Origin: Aphrophora alni
Lineage: Eukaryota; Arthropoda; Insecta; Hemiptera; Aphrophoridae
NCBI GenBank assembly: GCA_963513935.1
Contig: OY740774.1
Span: 83,414,890-83,478,889, forward strand
Reading direction: 5' to 3'
DNA: 64,000 nt
Below, piece by piece: positions 44,961-57,999 of the stretch (the first letter of the stretch is position 1; each line of letters opens with the position of its first letter). Position numbers and translations under genes: made by a program. The notes below the pieces were generated by a model that saw nothing but the letters and a program-made list of their open reading frames with translations, searched no databases and was not told the DNA's origin.

Positions 44961-45500
44961 TCTCTTTCGAGCCTAATGCTATTCAATAGAAAGCGGGTGT
45001 TATTTTGTACTCTTCTTCTTTTAGTTAACCACCACCTTCTGTTTTTGACTGATTTTCACTATACTCGGGCTCAAGCAACCGAAAAAGTTATTTTCGACAT
45101 GTGCTCCATCCCTCGCGTTCTCATTCAATTTATAACACACTAAATTAAATAAAATAACCTCACCTCTTTATGATGACAAAAAGCGAAGTTATTGTAAAAA
45201 ATGTAATTTTTATATAGTTACGAAATTCTACCGAGACATCAACACAAACAGGTTTTCAAAAACGTACAGCTTCTAGGCCCCAAGACTCTAGCACGGGCGA
45301 AGCGAGTGGAAACCTTTTAATATTTACATACCTATATTAGGGTCAAGCCGCCGTTTAGAAAACCTGTAACAATGTTTTTTAAACAAACTCTACTGGATAG
45401 GACTCCTTGATCTACCAATACTTTTGGACGTTGTATCATTATTGGGCTGGGTAAATATCACGATTCCTACAAAAGTTGTTTTTAAGGCGATGATAACCGA
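44961..45500 (+). repeat. Family D copy adjoining the 131-bp array
   Basis: It contains TTATGATGACAAAAAGCGAA, TATAGTTACGAAATTC, a GCGAAGCGAGTGGAAACC segment, and AGGCGATGATAACCGAACAA near 45485. The end module, internal module and a terminus are all present. Confidence 0.7.
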
Positions 45501-46154
45501 ACAACAAGAAAAAATACATTATATAATTTTACCATTTTTACAGATTTATTTTTCAAAAGCACTAAGAATGTTATAACTCAATTCTATATTCATGCCCACT
45601 TCAGTTGTAAAGCGGAAACAGGAAGCTACAATAAAGGACGATTAAACAAACATAATATTATAGGCTTTATGTACGTAGGCTATTATATAGGCATAAAGCA
45701 AACACGTAATTCTTTGTTGATAAGATAATTTACCGCAGTCGAACGTATACAGTTTGCGGAATAACTATATAGGCTAGGTTTGGTATTTGCAGAAAAAAAA
45801 CTACATCGGTTTTCAAGTTTCATCGCCTCAGTAAAGGTGATTTTCGGCAAGCCATCCATCCGTCATGGAGAGCACGTTAGCAGCCAACAAAATTAAGAAT
45901 AGGAACATGATTATTTATTGTAGAATAGAAGACTTTAGAGTGGTGCTGTTGAACTCTATGGATGGAATCCAAAAAATCGAACTGAAAATATGAAAAAAGA
46001 CCACCGAATTTCATGTACTTATGTTAATTTTTGTGGCCGCTATCATGCTTACTAAATAGTGTAAATTTGAACCATAACCTCCCGAAAGAAAATGTGATAT
46101 TCGTATAGTTACTAAATCCGGTAGAACTGAGTCACCGACACGAAAGTCGAAGAC
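45501..46154. repeat. Mixed DNA with a family D fragment
   Basis: The interval 45830-46150 has AAGCCATCCATCCGTC, AGGAACATGATTAT and TATAGTTACTAAATCC landmarks of the internal module in plus orientation, leading into the 70-bp array. 45501-45830 is unassigned. Confidence 0.5.
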
Positions 46155-49100
46155 ACGTGTATGAAGAAACCTCCGTTCGTTACCCTCCTGTCAGAGTCTT
46201 GGTCATAACAGACTTCAGAGATGTAAATAAGTGAAAAAGCCTCCATTCGTTACCCTCCTGTCAGAGTCTTGGTCATAACAGACTTCAGAGATGTAAATAA
46301 GTGAAAAAGCCTCCATTCGTTACCCTCCTGTCAGAGTCTTGGTCATAGCAGACTTCAGAGATGTAAATAAGTGAAAAAGCCTCCATTCGTTACCCTCCTG
46401 TCAGAGTCTTGGTCATAGCAGACTTCAGAGATGTAAATAAGTGAAAAAGCCTCCATTCGTTACCCTCCTGTCAGAGTCTTGGTCATAGCAGACTTCAGAG
46501 ATGTAAATAAGTGAAAAAGCCTCCATTCGTTACCCTCCTGTCAGAGTCTTGGTCATAACAGACTTCAGAGCTGTAAATAAGTGAAAAAGCCTCCATTCGT
46601 TACCCTCCTGTCAGAGTCTTGGTCATAGCAGACTTCAGAGCTGTAAATAAGTGAAAAAGCCTCCATTCGTTACCCTCCTGTCAGAGTCTTGGTCATAGCA
46701 GACTTCAGAGCTGTAAATAAGTGAAAAAGCCTCCATTCGTTACCCTCCTGTCAGAGTCTTGGTCATAGCAGACTTCAGAGCTGTAAATAAGTGAAAAAGC
46801 CTCCATTCGTTACCCTCCTGTCAGAGTCTTGGTCATAGCAGACTTCAGAGCTGTAAATAAGTGAAAACGCCTCCATTCGTTACCCTCCTGTCAGAGTCTT
46901 GGTCATAGCAGACTTCAGAGCTGTAAATAAGTGAAAAAGCCTCCATTCGTTACCCTCCTGTCAGAGTCTTGGTCATAGCAGACTTCAGAGCTGTAAATAA
47001 GTGAAAAAGCCTCCATTCGTTACCCTCCTGTCAGAGTCTTGGTCATAGCAGACTTCGGAGCTGTAAATAAGTGAAAAAGCCTCCATTCGTTACCCTCCTG
47101 TCAGAGTCTTGGTCATAGCAGACTTCAGAGATGTAAATAAGTGAAAAAGCCTTAATTCGTTACCCTCCTGTCAGAGTCTTGGTCATAACAGACTTCAGAG
47201 ATGTAAATAAGTGAAAAAGCCTCCATTCGTTACCCTACTGTCAGAGTCTTGGTCATAGCAGACTTCGGAGCTGTAAATAAGTGAAAAAGCCTCCATTCGT
47301 TACCCTACTGTCAGAGTCTTGGTCATAGCAGACTCCGGAGATGTAAATAAGTGAAAAATCCTCCATTCGTTACCCTCCTGTCAGAGTCTTGGTCATAGCA
47401 GACTTCAGAGATGTAAATAAGTGAAAAAGCCTCCATTCGTTACCTTCCTGTCAGAGTCTTGGTCATAGCAGACTCCGGAGATGTAAATAAGTGTATAAAT
47501 CTCCATTCGTTACCCTCTTGTCAGAGTATCGGTCATAACAGACTTCAGAGTTGTAAATAAGTGAAAAATCTTCCATTCGTTACCCTCCTGTCAGAGTCTT
47601 GGTCATAGCAGACTCCGGAGCTGTACATATGTGAAAAGCCTCCATTCGTTACCCTCCTGTCAGAGTCTTGGTCATAGCAGACTCCGGAGCTGTAAATAAG
47701 TGAAAAAGCCTCCATTCGTTACCCTTCTGTCAGAGTCTTGGTCATAGCAGACTCCGGAGCTGTAAATAAGTGAAAAAGCCTCCATTCGTTACCCTTCTGT
47801 CAGAGTCTTGGTCATAGCAGACTCCGTAGCTGTAAATAAGTGAAAAAGCCTCCATTCGTTACCCTTCTGTCAGAGTCTTGGTCATAGCAGACTCCGTAGT
47901 TGTAAATAAGTGAAAAAGCCTCCATTCGTTACCCTTCTGTCAGAGTCTTGGTCATAGCAGACTCCGTAGCTGTACATATGTGAAAAACCTCCATTCGTTA
48001 CCCTCCTGTCAGAGTCTTGGTCATAGCAGACTCCGTAGCTGTACATATGTGAAAAGCCTCCATTCGTTACCCTCCTGTCAGAGTCTTGGTCATAGCAGAC
48101 TCCGTAGCTGTACATATGTGAAAAGCCTCCATTCGTTACCTTTCTGTCAGAGTCTTGGTCATAGCAGACTCCGGAGCTGTACATATGTGAAAAGCCTCCA
48201 TTCGTTACCCTCCTGTCAGAGTCTTGGTCATAGCAGACTCCGGAGCTGTAAATAAGTGAAAAAGCCTCCATTCGTTACCCTTCTGTCAGAGTCTTGGTCA
48301 TAGCAGACTCCGGAGCTGTAAATATGTGAAAAGCCTCCATTCGTTACCCTCCTGTCAGAGTCTTGGTCATAGCAGACTCCGTAGCTGTACATATGTGAAA
48401 AGCCTCCATTCGTTACCCTCCTGTCAGAGTCTTGGTCATAGCAGACTCCGTAGCTGTACATATGTGAAAAGCCTCCATTCGTTACCCTCCTGTCAGAGTC
48501 TTGGTCATAGCAGACTCCGGAGCTGTAAATAAGTGAAAAAGTCTCCATTCGTTACCCTTCTGTCAGAGTCTTGGTCATAGCAGACTCCGTAGCTGTAAAT
48601 AAGTGAAAAAGCCTCCATTCGTTACCCTCCTGTCAGAGTCTCGGTCATAGCAGACTCCGTAGCTGTACATATGTGAAAAAGCCTCCATTCGTTATCCTCC
48701 TGTCAGAGTCTCGGTCATAGCAGACTCCGTAGCTGTAAATAAGTGAAAAAGCCTCCATTCGTTATCCTCCTGTCAGAGTCTTGGTCATAGCAGACTCCGG
48801 AGCTGTAAATAAGTGAAAAAGCCTCCATTCGTTACCCTCCTGTCAGAGTCTCGGTCATAGCAGACTCCGTAGCTGTAAATAAGTGAAAAAGCCTCCATTC
48901 GTTACCCTCCTGTCAGAGTCTCGGTCATAGCAGACTCCGTAGCTGTAAATAAGTGAAAAAGCCTCCATTCGTTATCCTCCTGTCAGAGTCTTGGTCATAG
49001 CAGACTCCGGAGCTGTAAATAAGTGAAAAAGCCTCCATTCGTTACCCTCCTGTCAGATTCTCGGTCATAGCAGACTCCGTAGCTGTACACATGTGAAAAG

Positions 49101-49530
49101 CCTCCATTCGTTACCCTCCTGTCAGAGTCTCGGTCATAGCAGACTCCGTAGCTGTAAATAAGTGAAAAAGCCTCCATTCGTTATCCTCCTGTCAGAGTCT
49201 TGGTCATAGCAGACTCCGATCCTGTAAATAAGTGAAAAAGCCTCCATTCGTTACCCTCCTGTCAGAGTCTCGGTCATAGCAGACTCCGTAGCTGTACACA
49301 TGTGAAAAGCCTCCATTCGTTACCCTCCTGTCAGAGTCTTGGTCATAGCAGACTCCGGAGCTGTAAATAAGTGAAAAAGCCTCCATTCGTTACCCTCCTG
49401 TCAGAGTCTTGGTCATAGCAGACTCCGTAGCTGTACATATGTGAAAAGCCTCCATTCCTTACCCTCCTGTCTGTGTCTCGGTCATAGCAGACTTCGGATC
49501 TATACATATGTGGAAAAGTCTCCATCCGTT
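46155..49530. repeat. 70-bp tandem array, about 48 copies
   Basis: The unit includes GCCTCCATTCGTTACCCTCC, TGTCAGAGTCTTGGTCATAG and CAGACTTCAGAG or CAGACTCCGGAG, then CTGTAAATAAGTGAAAAA. The left half is nearly uniform at 70 bp. From about 47,630 onward many units are 69 bp through loss of one A, and variant sites (CATATG for AATAAG, TAGCTG for CAGAG) become mixed. The unit corresponds to the family D segment at 23125-23190 (GCCTCCACTCGCTACGCTCC). Confidence 0.95.
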
Positions 49531-49539
49531 ACCATTCGT

Positions 49540-49880
49540 TTAGGGAATGGACTGAGTTTCTGAGATTTTTCAGAACTGGTAACATTACATCTATAATTCT
49601 AATCTGCAAATATTTATCAAATGTAATGTGTTTGAGTATACACACGTCATTCAACAAGATTGGCCGCCATTTTAACATTATCAATTTGATTTCTCTGAAT
49701 TCAAAAGTGTTCTATAGTCACGTCAAATGTCATGCCCCTATCTTAATTTTTGTGGCCTCTATATTGTTAACATACAAGATAACAACGGACTTACGGCATG
49801 TTGTTAATCACTCTTTCGGTTTCCTGGGGCTATCAAACGTGAGGTTGGGTCGATAAACATAGGTCGAAATGTTCAAATTA
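49540..49880 (-). repeat. Family D copy after the 70-bp array
   Basis: ATTGGCCGCCATTTTAACAT, GTTCTATAGTCACGTC, and ATCTTAATTTTTGTGGCCTC are minus-orientation landmarks. Because the array's left flank is plus orientation, the array lies at an inversion point of family D. Confidence 0.6.
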
Positions 49881-50199
49881 AATTAATTAATTAGATTCTT
49901 CTAACACTTAACCTGCTCCCGGAGTTTCTCTCGCAATATATGACCTTACATAAAACATGTGGATAAATTAGCTGCGGTCACACTTGGTAAGATATGAAAC
50001 TACGCAAATACGTCAGCGAGGGTTATTATCAGAATATTTGATAAATCCAAGTCAGCTGTTCCTACAACTCGTGACTTTGCATCATCTGGTTTTATTATAG
50101 ACGTTTCTTGCCTCGACATTTAAAGTTGTATGAATTTAATAACAAAATGTAACATTACTATTTAAATAGGGTAATTAATTGTATCCGCCATTATTAGAT
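49881..50199. other. Apparently unique noncoding DNA
   Basis: None of the window's repeat families is recognised here. No ORF. Confidence 0.35.
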
Positions 50200-50656
50200 T
50201 GTTGAAAGTGAGGTTTAATCAGTTAGACTTAGACTGTTTGTTAAACTAAACTCGCCTGTCAGTCGTTATAAAATTTAGAAAGTTTGTTTGCAACTTGGGC
50301 GAACGATGTACCTACATCTAAGAAGTTTATAATTTAATTTTTCGTTTAAAAATCGCAGCCACTCGAAGCAGATACTTTCTCGTATTGCCTCGTAAGATCG
50401 AAAGCATTTCCGTTGAATGACTGCGGCATGCCGAGTTGCACGTGTAACGATTCATAGAGTGACTAATACATGCGCTATTGAGGATGTAGTGTTCTGCCGT
50501 TGTTTCAACTTTCAGTGCAATACAGTAACAAGTTTGCCGGTTGTCATTAATTCGTTATTTCAGTTGCCCAGTCAAACATTTTCGACCATTTAATTGAGTT
50601 TGTTTACATGTAATGGGATTTACTAATATAGGACAATAAAATTTACTACAATACAG
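50200..50656 (+). promoter_or_regulatory. Candidate noncoding first exon with splice donor (weak)
   Basis: A relatively CpG-rich, non-repetitive stretch ends in a strong donor, ATACAG/GTAAGTTAG, at 50656/50657. No long frame is present, so this would be a 5' UTR exon of a gene lying beyond the window or intervening repeats. It is inferred from composition and one donor only. Confidence 0.3.
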
Positions 50657-50719
50657 GTAAGTTAGTTTTAAATCTCGTTGATATAGTTTGTAGAACGAAC
50701 GAAGACGCCTGGCTACCTG

Positions 50720-50900
<181 letters not shown>

Positions 50901-51439
50901 GCCTTTCAACCCCAGACAAGCTGCCTAATTAGTGACTCACCCACTCCAAACTCTTTTGATACAAAAACAACTTTCTTAAGGTGTCTTCATTGTTTAGTAA
51001 TACCTACTGAACGTGAATGTTTACAAAAATTAATTGAAAACGACTCTAAAAATGCCATTGTTAAAGCATAAAGGAGAAATAATGTGAATGAAAGAATAGT
51101 AAAATAGTAAAGAACATGAGGATGAAATAATCTGAAAAGTAGAATAGTAAAGAAATAATTATGAAATATATTTGTCATGTGATTAATACAACCGTATTGA
51201 ATAATTACATAAACGACGAAAATATCTAACATGCCCTGACTTGAAATACAGTATATACATAAAAAATGTAATTATGTTCAAACATTACAAAAAGCAAAGT
51301 ACTAAAAACTACAGTCTGCTTCCTTTATTTTTGTTCTCGAGAAATGTGTGCATCAATAAAGAAAAACCAAATTTTCGGAAAATCGCGATTGAAGTCAATT
51401 ATGTGAAGTTAAACTCTATGCGTTATTCTTACCTTCTTA
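50901..51439. other. Unassigned DNA
   Basis: Short frames on both strands without domains. Confidence 0.3.
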
Positions 51440-52190
51440 AAGCACCACTGCCCCATAGCTTGAATTGTCTGGATCCTCTTCTCTATCCTCCAGCTTCCTT
51501 TTAGCAAACCTTTTCTTCTGTCTAGCATTTTTTTATTTATTTCCGAAGCCGATCCCGAGCGAATCCCGTAATCTTGACTCGTCTAGATGAGAGCAGCTGC
51601 TGTTTATTTACCAACATCCATGTTTTTTTTGAAGCACTTTAACCTCATAATTTGTCCAAAGTTCAATTTTCTAATATCATCAAATGGAGAGGTTTGATGC
51701 CGACAAATTCTGTTTTGGAGAGCCTCGACCAAAGCAGATTATTTAAACTATTTTGTCTTACCGTGTAGAGACTTTTTCAATAAATCATCTTCGGAGAGTG
51801 TTCTAAATACAGGTTTGATTAATTCCATAAACGTGCTTGCATTATTGTTCTTATGCCTAGTGGCAGCTACTTTTTGATATTTGCACCAGCTGTCTTTTCC
51901 TCTGGCCACAATCCATGTTGGAGGTCATCAACGCTGGACAGCTTGTCGAAATATATAACCCAAATAGAATGTTTCCAAGTCTTTACACCAGTGGAGTTGC
52001 ATCGAATAATAGCTTTGGAATCTGATCAATAACTGCAGATGATAGTCGGTTTTGACCACCCAAACCTTTACCGTCAGAAAGTTTTAGGCCCTTATTTACA
52101 GTTTTTAATTTAGGCAATCTGGTCCCTATATGCTTATGGTCATGTCCATTTGTAGTTACAGTAATACCATAGAGGGATATTTCCTCTATT
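51440..52190 (-). pseudogene. Decayed Mutator-like transposase
   Basis: On the minus strand the best segment reads GHDHKHIGTRLPKLKTV then KGLKLSDGKGLGGQNRLS and AVIDQIPKLLF. This resembles insect Mutator-like transposase proteins that carry a LSDGKG.GGKGRLT box between their catalytic regions. Further out-of-frame segments fit the same family: a HGLWPEE piece, a SKTEFVGIKPL piece, and near 51470-51500 a RREEDPDN-like acidic tail. Many stops and frameshifts are present. Assignment rests on family motifs remembered by eye. Confidence 0.55.
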
Positions 52191-52749
52191 GCAGAGAAGC
52201 GTACATTGTTTGATTATACTATAAAACACTGTATGAACATATACTAAACTAAACTGTTCACTAACCCAGACGGTTTACGGAGTAGGCCCCTAATGCTTTT
52301 GTAAAAAAATATTTCTCAACTTTCTGTTGAATAAAATAAGACTTATTATATATAGAAATGTTCAGAAAAGGATATTCTATAATATAAGAAAATAAAAAGA
52401 ATAATATCTTCAATTTTTAGTCTTCCGCGTCACCTTGTAAAACTTCAAACGAAACAGCGATTCAGTCAATATAGTATCAGAAAAAAACCAACATTATAAC
52501 CTTATAACGGCATTATTACATATTAAAAGAACATAAAAAATCTAAAATATTAGTATGATTTAGAAAAACAAAGCATCGATTACAAATAAATGCAGTTCAT
52601 TAAGTTGCACAAAAATCAATGGATCATCCTATAAACTTTATACTAATAGACCTAAACAAACAAAATGGTACATTAAAATTTAAGTGGTAATTAAATTTCG
52701 TTTCGCCATGCGGTTTTAAATTAGGAAAACCCACATAACTTTGAAAGCA
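52191..52749. other. Unassigned DNA between two transposase relics
   Basis: AT-rich, no recognised element ends. Confidence 0.3.
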
Positions 52750-53530
52750 CTTATATAACACCTAACATATCTGTAATTAAAATTGAACAATTCGTCCTTG
52801 GATTAGAAAACAATTCTCTAATATAAGTTAAAGTTAGTCTTGAAAATTTTACAGAAAAAGTATTTCTAAGAGAAGAGAATGCGTGAGATTTAATTTGTAC
52901 GATGCATTCTTTCAACACATCTCGAAGTTCGGGGATGGTAGTTGGTGGATCGTCTCGGTAAATACTTTTATTTATCATTCACCCAACATAGGTAGCGGAG
53001 ACATCAGGGTAATGCTGTGAGTTTAGAAAATCTCGGGAAACAAGGCAGTCACCAAGCATTTCCTAAAGTAAAGCAAGAATGTCAAACGCCGTGTGACTTG
53101 GTGCGTCATCTTGCTGGAACCACTAGGAACCAAAACCCACAGATCTCGTGAGATTTGTTACAAAGGTTGAATGAGTTTTCTCTCTGTAACACCATTCCTG
53201 TTATCATTTTCAACGTAATAAGGACCCAATATCCCTTAGCTACGACACCAAGCGACTACCCGCTCACAATGTAGTGACTTCTCTAAAATCATATCGGAAC
53301 GTTGGAATCCAAGAGAACATGCTGTCTGATTGTTGATGAAAAATAAACACGACTTTCATCTGAAAACCAAACATTGGTAATATTGAGACGCTTGTTTGTC
53401 CCTACCATTTAATTTGAATTTTGACCGCAAATCCATCAGTATTTCTAAATGTTCATCTGAAAGACGTACTTTGATATTCATTTTCAAAGATGTCCGACAG
53501 AAGCTTCTTTTCGGAGACTGTAAAATTTGT
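52750..53530 (-). pseudogene. Decayed Tc1/mariner-like (DDE_3) transposase
   Basis: The minus strand near 53345-53380 encodes a FSDESRVYF segment (first catalytic aspartate box), near 53090-53119 FQQDDAPSHTAFDILALL (second box), and near 52905-52970 YRDDPPTTIPELRDVLKECI (C-terminal helix typical of this group). Stops and shifts separate the pieces. The 75-codon open stretch at 52751-52978 is the tail of this gene. Confidence 0.7.
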
Positions 53531-54839
53531 TAATAAAATAAGTCTGCCGTGGTTTTCATTTGTAGTCGTTGTTGTACTGCCGTTACACACTTTTCACTCT
53601 ATCAAAACACTACCTGTACATTAACATTACAGCATTACTCGACGGTTGTTTGTGAAATTGTTCTTGAAAATCTAAACTTGGACCACCCGAACGACCGGTT
53701 TCATATGCATGGAAATAATAATTTACAATAAAAACGTTTTTTTAGTTGTAAGAACCATTCTAGCGTAAACTAACCTCAAACTAGAAATTAATAATAAGCA
53801 GTGTAACGTAACAACAAACAATGGAATCAGCTGATCAAAAAATTTACAACATTTGCTAGAATTTCAGTAAGTTTACGGTTTGTTTTGGCGCATACCATTC
53901 ATCATATTTAGTTCCGTCATTAAATTAAGCTTCCATACATTTTCTTTCGGAATAAGCCTACATCCTACGCGTTTTAAAATGTACGAGTGTATCACCAACG
54001 ATTAGATTTTGTAACAAATCTTGCGTAACCAATTATAACCGAATAGACATTAAACATTTATAACTGACATGTGCTACTGGTACTTCACAATAGACGTAGA
54101 TTCATTGGGTCATCTCCTTATTTGGACATGCTCCGAGTTCAGTCACACAGAATAAACTGATATTGTTTATTGTTTGTGGTTCGTTGGAGACTGCTATTGT
54201 TTCGCACACCACCCAAGAAGTTGACAGTTCTTTCTTGTTGTCTTCAGCAACGTCTGTCAACGCTCTCGCTACGATTCACTTTATGTTTTAGAGTCTATTC
54301 AGGGACGTTTTTAAGAGCAGTGAGGCCCCCGGCGAAGCCTTAAAATCAAAGAACTCTTATTTATGACACGCGCAACACACACTCACTCATTTATAAAATG
54401 TGTGTATAATTTAAGATAATGTTAACTAAACTAAAAGTTTATTAAACAGTTTCTTGTTTCTAAACTCAATTGTTATGTTATATAATAAATTATTACAATA
54501 AATTGTGACAAAACATTGCACAAACTTTCTCACTCTATCCCCGAAACTAACACCAAAAATGTCAGTTCGACATAGTTTGACAAATAAACTATGTATAGTA
54601 TCTATGATAAAATATTCACATATTTTAACAGGGCTTAAACTTGTTACCTCCATAAACGTGTCATCAGCGTAAATAATCTCTTATTAATGGTGGCAAAATT
54701 AATTTTGGTTTTGTTGAGAATTATTATTATTAAATGGTAATATTCTGTTTTTAATTTTGGTCAATTAATTTTTTTTAATTTAATCCACGCGGGTTTTGGT
54801 CATTAATTTTCATATTAAGAATAAAAAGAATTTTAAAAA
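53531..54839. other. Mostly unassigned DNA
   Basis: A segment at 54318-54341, CAGTGAGGCCCCCGGCGAAG, looks like a hAT-type terminus but has no partner. No gene is supported. Confidence 0.3.
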
Positions 54840-55620
54840 ATTGATTTTTTCACAAAAAACAGCCGTACGTGACCCTCTTCAATAGAGACTCTAACCCTTG
54901 AATACTTTAGTAGCATGAGGGTAGGAAAAGTAGAAATAGGATTTGATAGGAAAGATGCAAGAAAGGGTAGGAAAGACTACACAGAGGAAGGTGTAGAGCC
55001 CCCCCCACCCAGAGATCCAACCCGGAACTTCATTAATACAAGCTAAGAGCTCCAGCCATAAGGTCAAAGATAGTCTCTTCTGAAAAATTAAAAAACAAAA
55101 ATTGAATTTTTCACAAAAAACAGCCGTACGTGTCCCCTCTTCAATAGAGACTCTAACCCTTGAATACTGTAATAGTCTGAGGGTAGGAAAAGAACAAGTA
55201 GGTCTTGATAGGATAGATGAAAGAAAGAGTAGGAAAGACTACACAGAGGAAGGTGTAGAGCCCCCCCACCCAGAGATCCAACCCGGAACTTCATTAATAC
55301 AAGCCAAGAGCTCTAGCCATCAAGGCAAACATAGTCTAGTCTGAAGAATTTAAAAACAAAAATTGAAATTTTCACAAAAAATCAGCCGTAGCCTACTTGA
55401 CCTTCTTTAATAGAGACTCTAACCCTTGAATACTGTAATAGTCTAAGGGTAGGAAAAAAATAAGTAGAACTTGATAGGAAAGATGAAAGAAAGGGTAGGA
55501 AAGACTACACAAAGAAAGGTAGCCCCCCCCCCAAGAGATCATACCCGGAACTTCTTTTAGCTCTAGCCAAGAGCTCTAGCCATCAGACCAAACATAGTAT
55601 CAGTTGAAAGAATTAAAAAA
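54840..55620 (+). repeat. 260-bp tandem array, three copies
   Basis: TTCACAAAAAACAGCCGTAC starts copies at about 54849 and 55109, and a diverged copy at 55370. Each contains GAGACTCTAACCCTTGAATA, GAAAGACTACACAGAGGAAG, a C-run, and GAGATCCAACCCGGAACTTC. The core resembles the family D end module (GAATACTC..., GGAAAAGAACAAG..., GATGAAAGA...). On the minus strand GGCTAGAGCTCTTGGC and CCGGGTTGGATCTC resemble tRNA box A and box B. Confidence 0.85.
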
Positions 55621-55639
55621 TAACAACAACAACAACAAA

Positions 55640-57165
55640 TAGGCTATGTTTGATTATACAAACAAACATATTTCTGCTGGGAACAATAGTAATGCTGCAA
55701 CAAAATTTAAGTATTCTTTAATAGAGTATTATTAATGAAGTCTTGATTTTATTGCCATATTTTGGCTTTATCTCGAGATGTTTTATTCGTTATTTCGATA
55801 ACACAAAATTTATAGCTAACCGTCATAATAATAAAACACATAATTACGATTTTCTCAAAATCGGCTCTAATTATCAAATATTGAGGGATCCGAACATAAC
55901 TTATCGGTCTCCATCTGTAAAAAACAAAATACTTGTTCCTTAACTATCGGCGAAAAAAAGGAAAATATCAGCCATGGGGCTGTTATACGCAATTATTAGG
56001 CACAAGTGAACGATTTTAGGCTCTATTTAAATGTATATATATTTTAAAAAATGAGGTTCATTTTTCATTTTAACTTTTTTAGCAAGAACTACGAAACTAA
56101 CATTTTTGATAATGAATAGTTTTTTTTTCAATTTTAATTTTGTTTTGGGGATAAGCAAGTAAAAAAGTTTACGCACCATTTATTTTTGTAGATAAATCGC
56201 TAAAAGTGTACATTTAACAACAAATAAGATTAATGTAATCAAAATAATAACAAATCTAAACCTAACCTAAAAACCCCCAATTATTTGCTGTGTAAAATTC
56301 GTAATAAAGAAGTGTACTTACGAAATTGTTTCGTTATTGATGCAATAACACTTTTAATTTTGTACACTGCCTTATACAGCGAAACTAAAAATATTTTGAA
56401 GAAATTTTACAGTAATTTATACAACATTATTTCGACACCGATAAATCTTTTGCCAACCGCGCCAATACTCTACATTACCACATGATTCGTATAACACTGC
56501 CTTATTCATAACGTTGTTGCAAACAATAACAATATTTGCTGAACCAACTTTTGTTAATTATTTAACAATTATTCGTTAATAGTTGTTTGTAAGGGTGCAA
56601 AGTTTACTTTCTTTCACGAGATAAAAAGTTGAAGACAAAAGCAACAATTTTCTAGTGGACGTCAAAACCATTTATCACCCGTAATACACACAAGATTTTT
56701 TTGTTACAGCTACAATTTTAATAAAATAATACACCAATATTTTGATGAACAACTTTATTGGACAGGTTAATAGATTTAAAGTAGGCCTATACTACTTCTT
56801 GATTAAAATTTTTAAAAAATCATTTGATATTTTACTAAAAAGATTAGCAGTTGCATAATCAGCATCTTGACTGTCTGGACGAGTACTTTCAAAATCCCTG
56901 CTACTATCACTATCTATAATGTTTTAAAATAACAAACTATCAAAATGTTTCTTTTTATTGAGAAATTAGGTTATCACAGCAACAAAATTCTGATGAATGT
57001 AAACAATGTCGTCTGTTGCCATGGAAACGACCCATCGGCATTTAAGTTAACGCTTTTCTGAAAAATAACCAAGCAATAAATTCTCTGAGCTGTTTACAAC
57101 TCTTTTTTCTGCCTACAACGACATAAATGTTACATACAGTTTTTATATTTTAGACGATATTTCTC
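55640..57165. other. Unassigned AT-rich DNA
   Basis: A short segment, GCCATGGGGCTGTTATA (55971), recurs at 17532. Nothing else recognised. Confidence 0.35.
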
Positions 57166-57169
57166 TGTC

Positions 57170-57930
57170 AGTACTTTATATGCACAAAACATGTTTCTGT
57201 GTAAAATGTGGGGAGAAACACGGGACGAAAGAATGCGAGGCTGCCAGAGAAGATGTTAAGTTCGTCTGTGGGATGTCGCACACCGAGAGCTATCGTGGAT
57301 GCGAAGCCCACAAAAGTGCAGCTCGGACTATCAATGGCTGGAAGGGGAAGAAGGACGTTGACTCTGCCAAGCCGACAACACCCACCAGGCCCTCTGCAAC
57401 CCGCGTATGCGCCAACATCGAAACAGCAGGCCTCTACCGTACAACAAACACCACCACCAGCACACGCCGAGACTATGGTCCCTATTGTGTCGGTAATCTC
57501 CTCCCCTTAAGGAGACGGCTCAGTTTCTTCTAAAGGAGAAGGTAGAATACCTCCTCCTAAAGAACAGTCTCCTGGAAAAGAAGCTGAGGTGTCATCGACA
57601 CCACACCTAAAACTTCTTCACCTTGGGACAACACTCGCCAGCCCGATTCAGTCACACCCGACTCCAACACGGATTCGCTTCAAAACTCTATAGAGCTTAC
57701 CCTACGAATGCTAAACCCAGGTTTCACTTGGGACGCATTTCTCCCGCCTTTCCTTCAATTTTTACTATTAGACCTACATATGACCATCCCATCACCACCC
57801 ATCATCTTTCTGACCTCCCTCCTCAACACCATAAAATCTGCCAATAATTATGGACAGTAGAATACTTCTAATTCTTTGGACTAACTGCTTTAACGCTTAT
57901 ATATTCAGAGAATTGACTGTACAACCTCAA
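57170..57930 (+). pseudogene. Jockey-like LINE relic spanning the ORF1/ORF2 junction
   Basis: Near 57186-57300 the frame encodes HKTCFCVKCGEKHGTKECEA and FVCGMSHTESYRGCEAHK, the cysteine/histidine knuckles of a Jockey-type ORF1 nucleic-acid-binding protein; one knuckle lacks a cysteine. After frameshifts, a frame ends FLTSLLNTIKSANNYGQ with TAG at 57858-57860. The next frame starts with ATG at 57850 (MDSRILLILWTNCFNAYIFR), like the start of a Jockey ORF2 endonuclease, so the two ORFs overlap by about 11 bases. ORF2 stops soon after. Both ends of the element are missing. Confidence 0.7.
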
Positions 57931-57999
57931 TAAAAGGTACAAAATACTATAGTATAGCAGTTTATAAATGTATGAATAAAATACTATTGTATTTATAAT

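Noticed and set aside
47882..48548. Minus-strand repeating frames of 106-129 codons with a 23-residue repeat
   Set aside because: They exist only because some array units are 69 bp (a multiple of three). The frame breaks wherever a 70-bp unit occurs, and both strands are open. Not a gene.
54318..54341. hAT-like terminus CAGTGAGGCCCC
   Set aside because: No inverted partner or 8-bp duplication found nearby.
57208..57510. Second long frame overlapping the Jockey ORF1 relic
   Set aside because: Alternative frame of the same relic; the cysteine/histidine knuckles are in the other frame.
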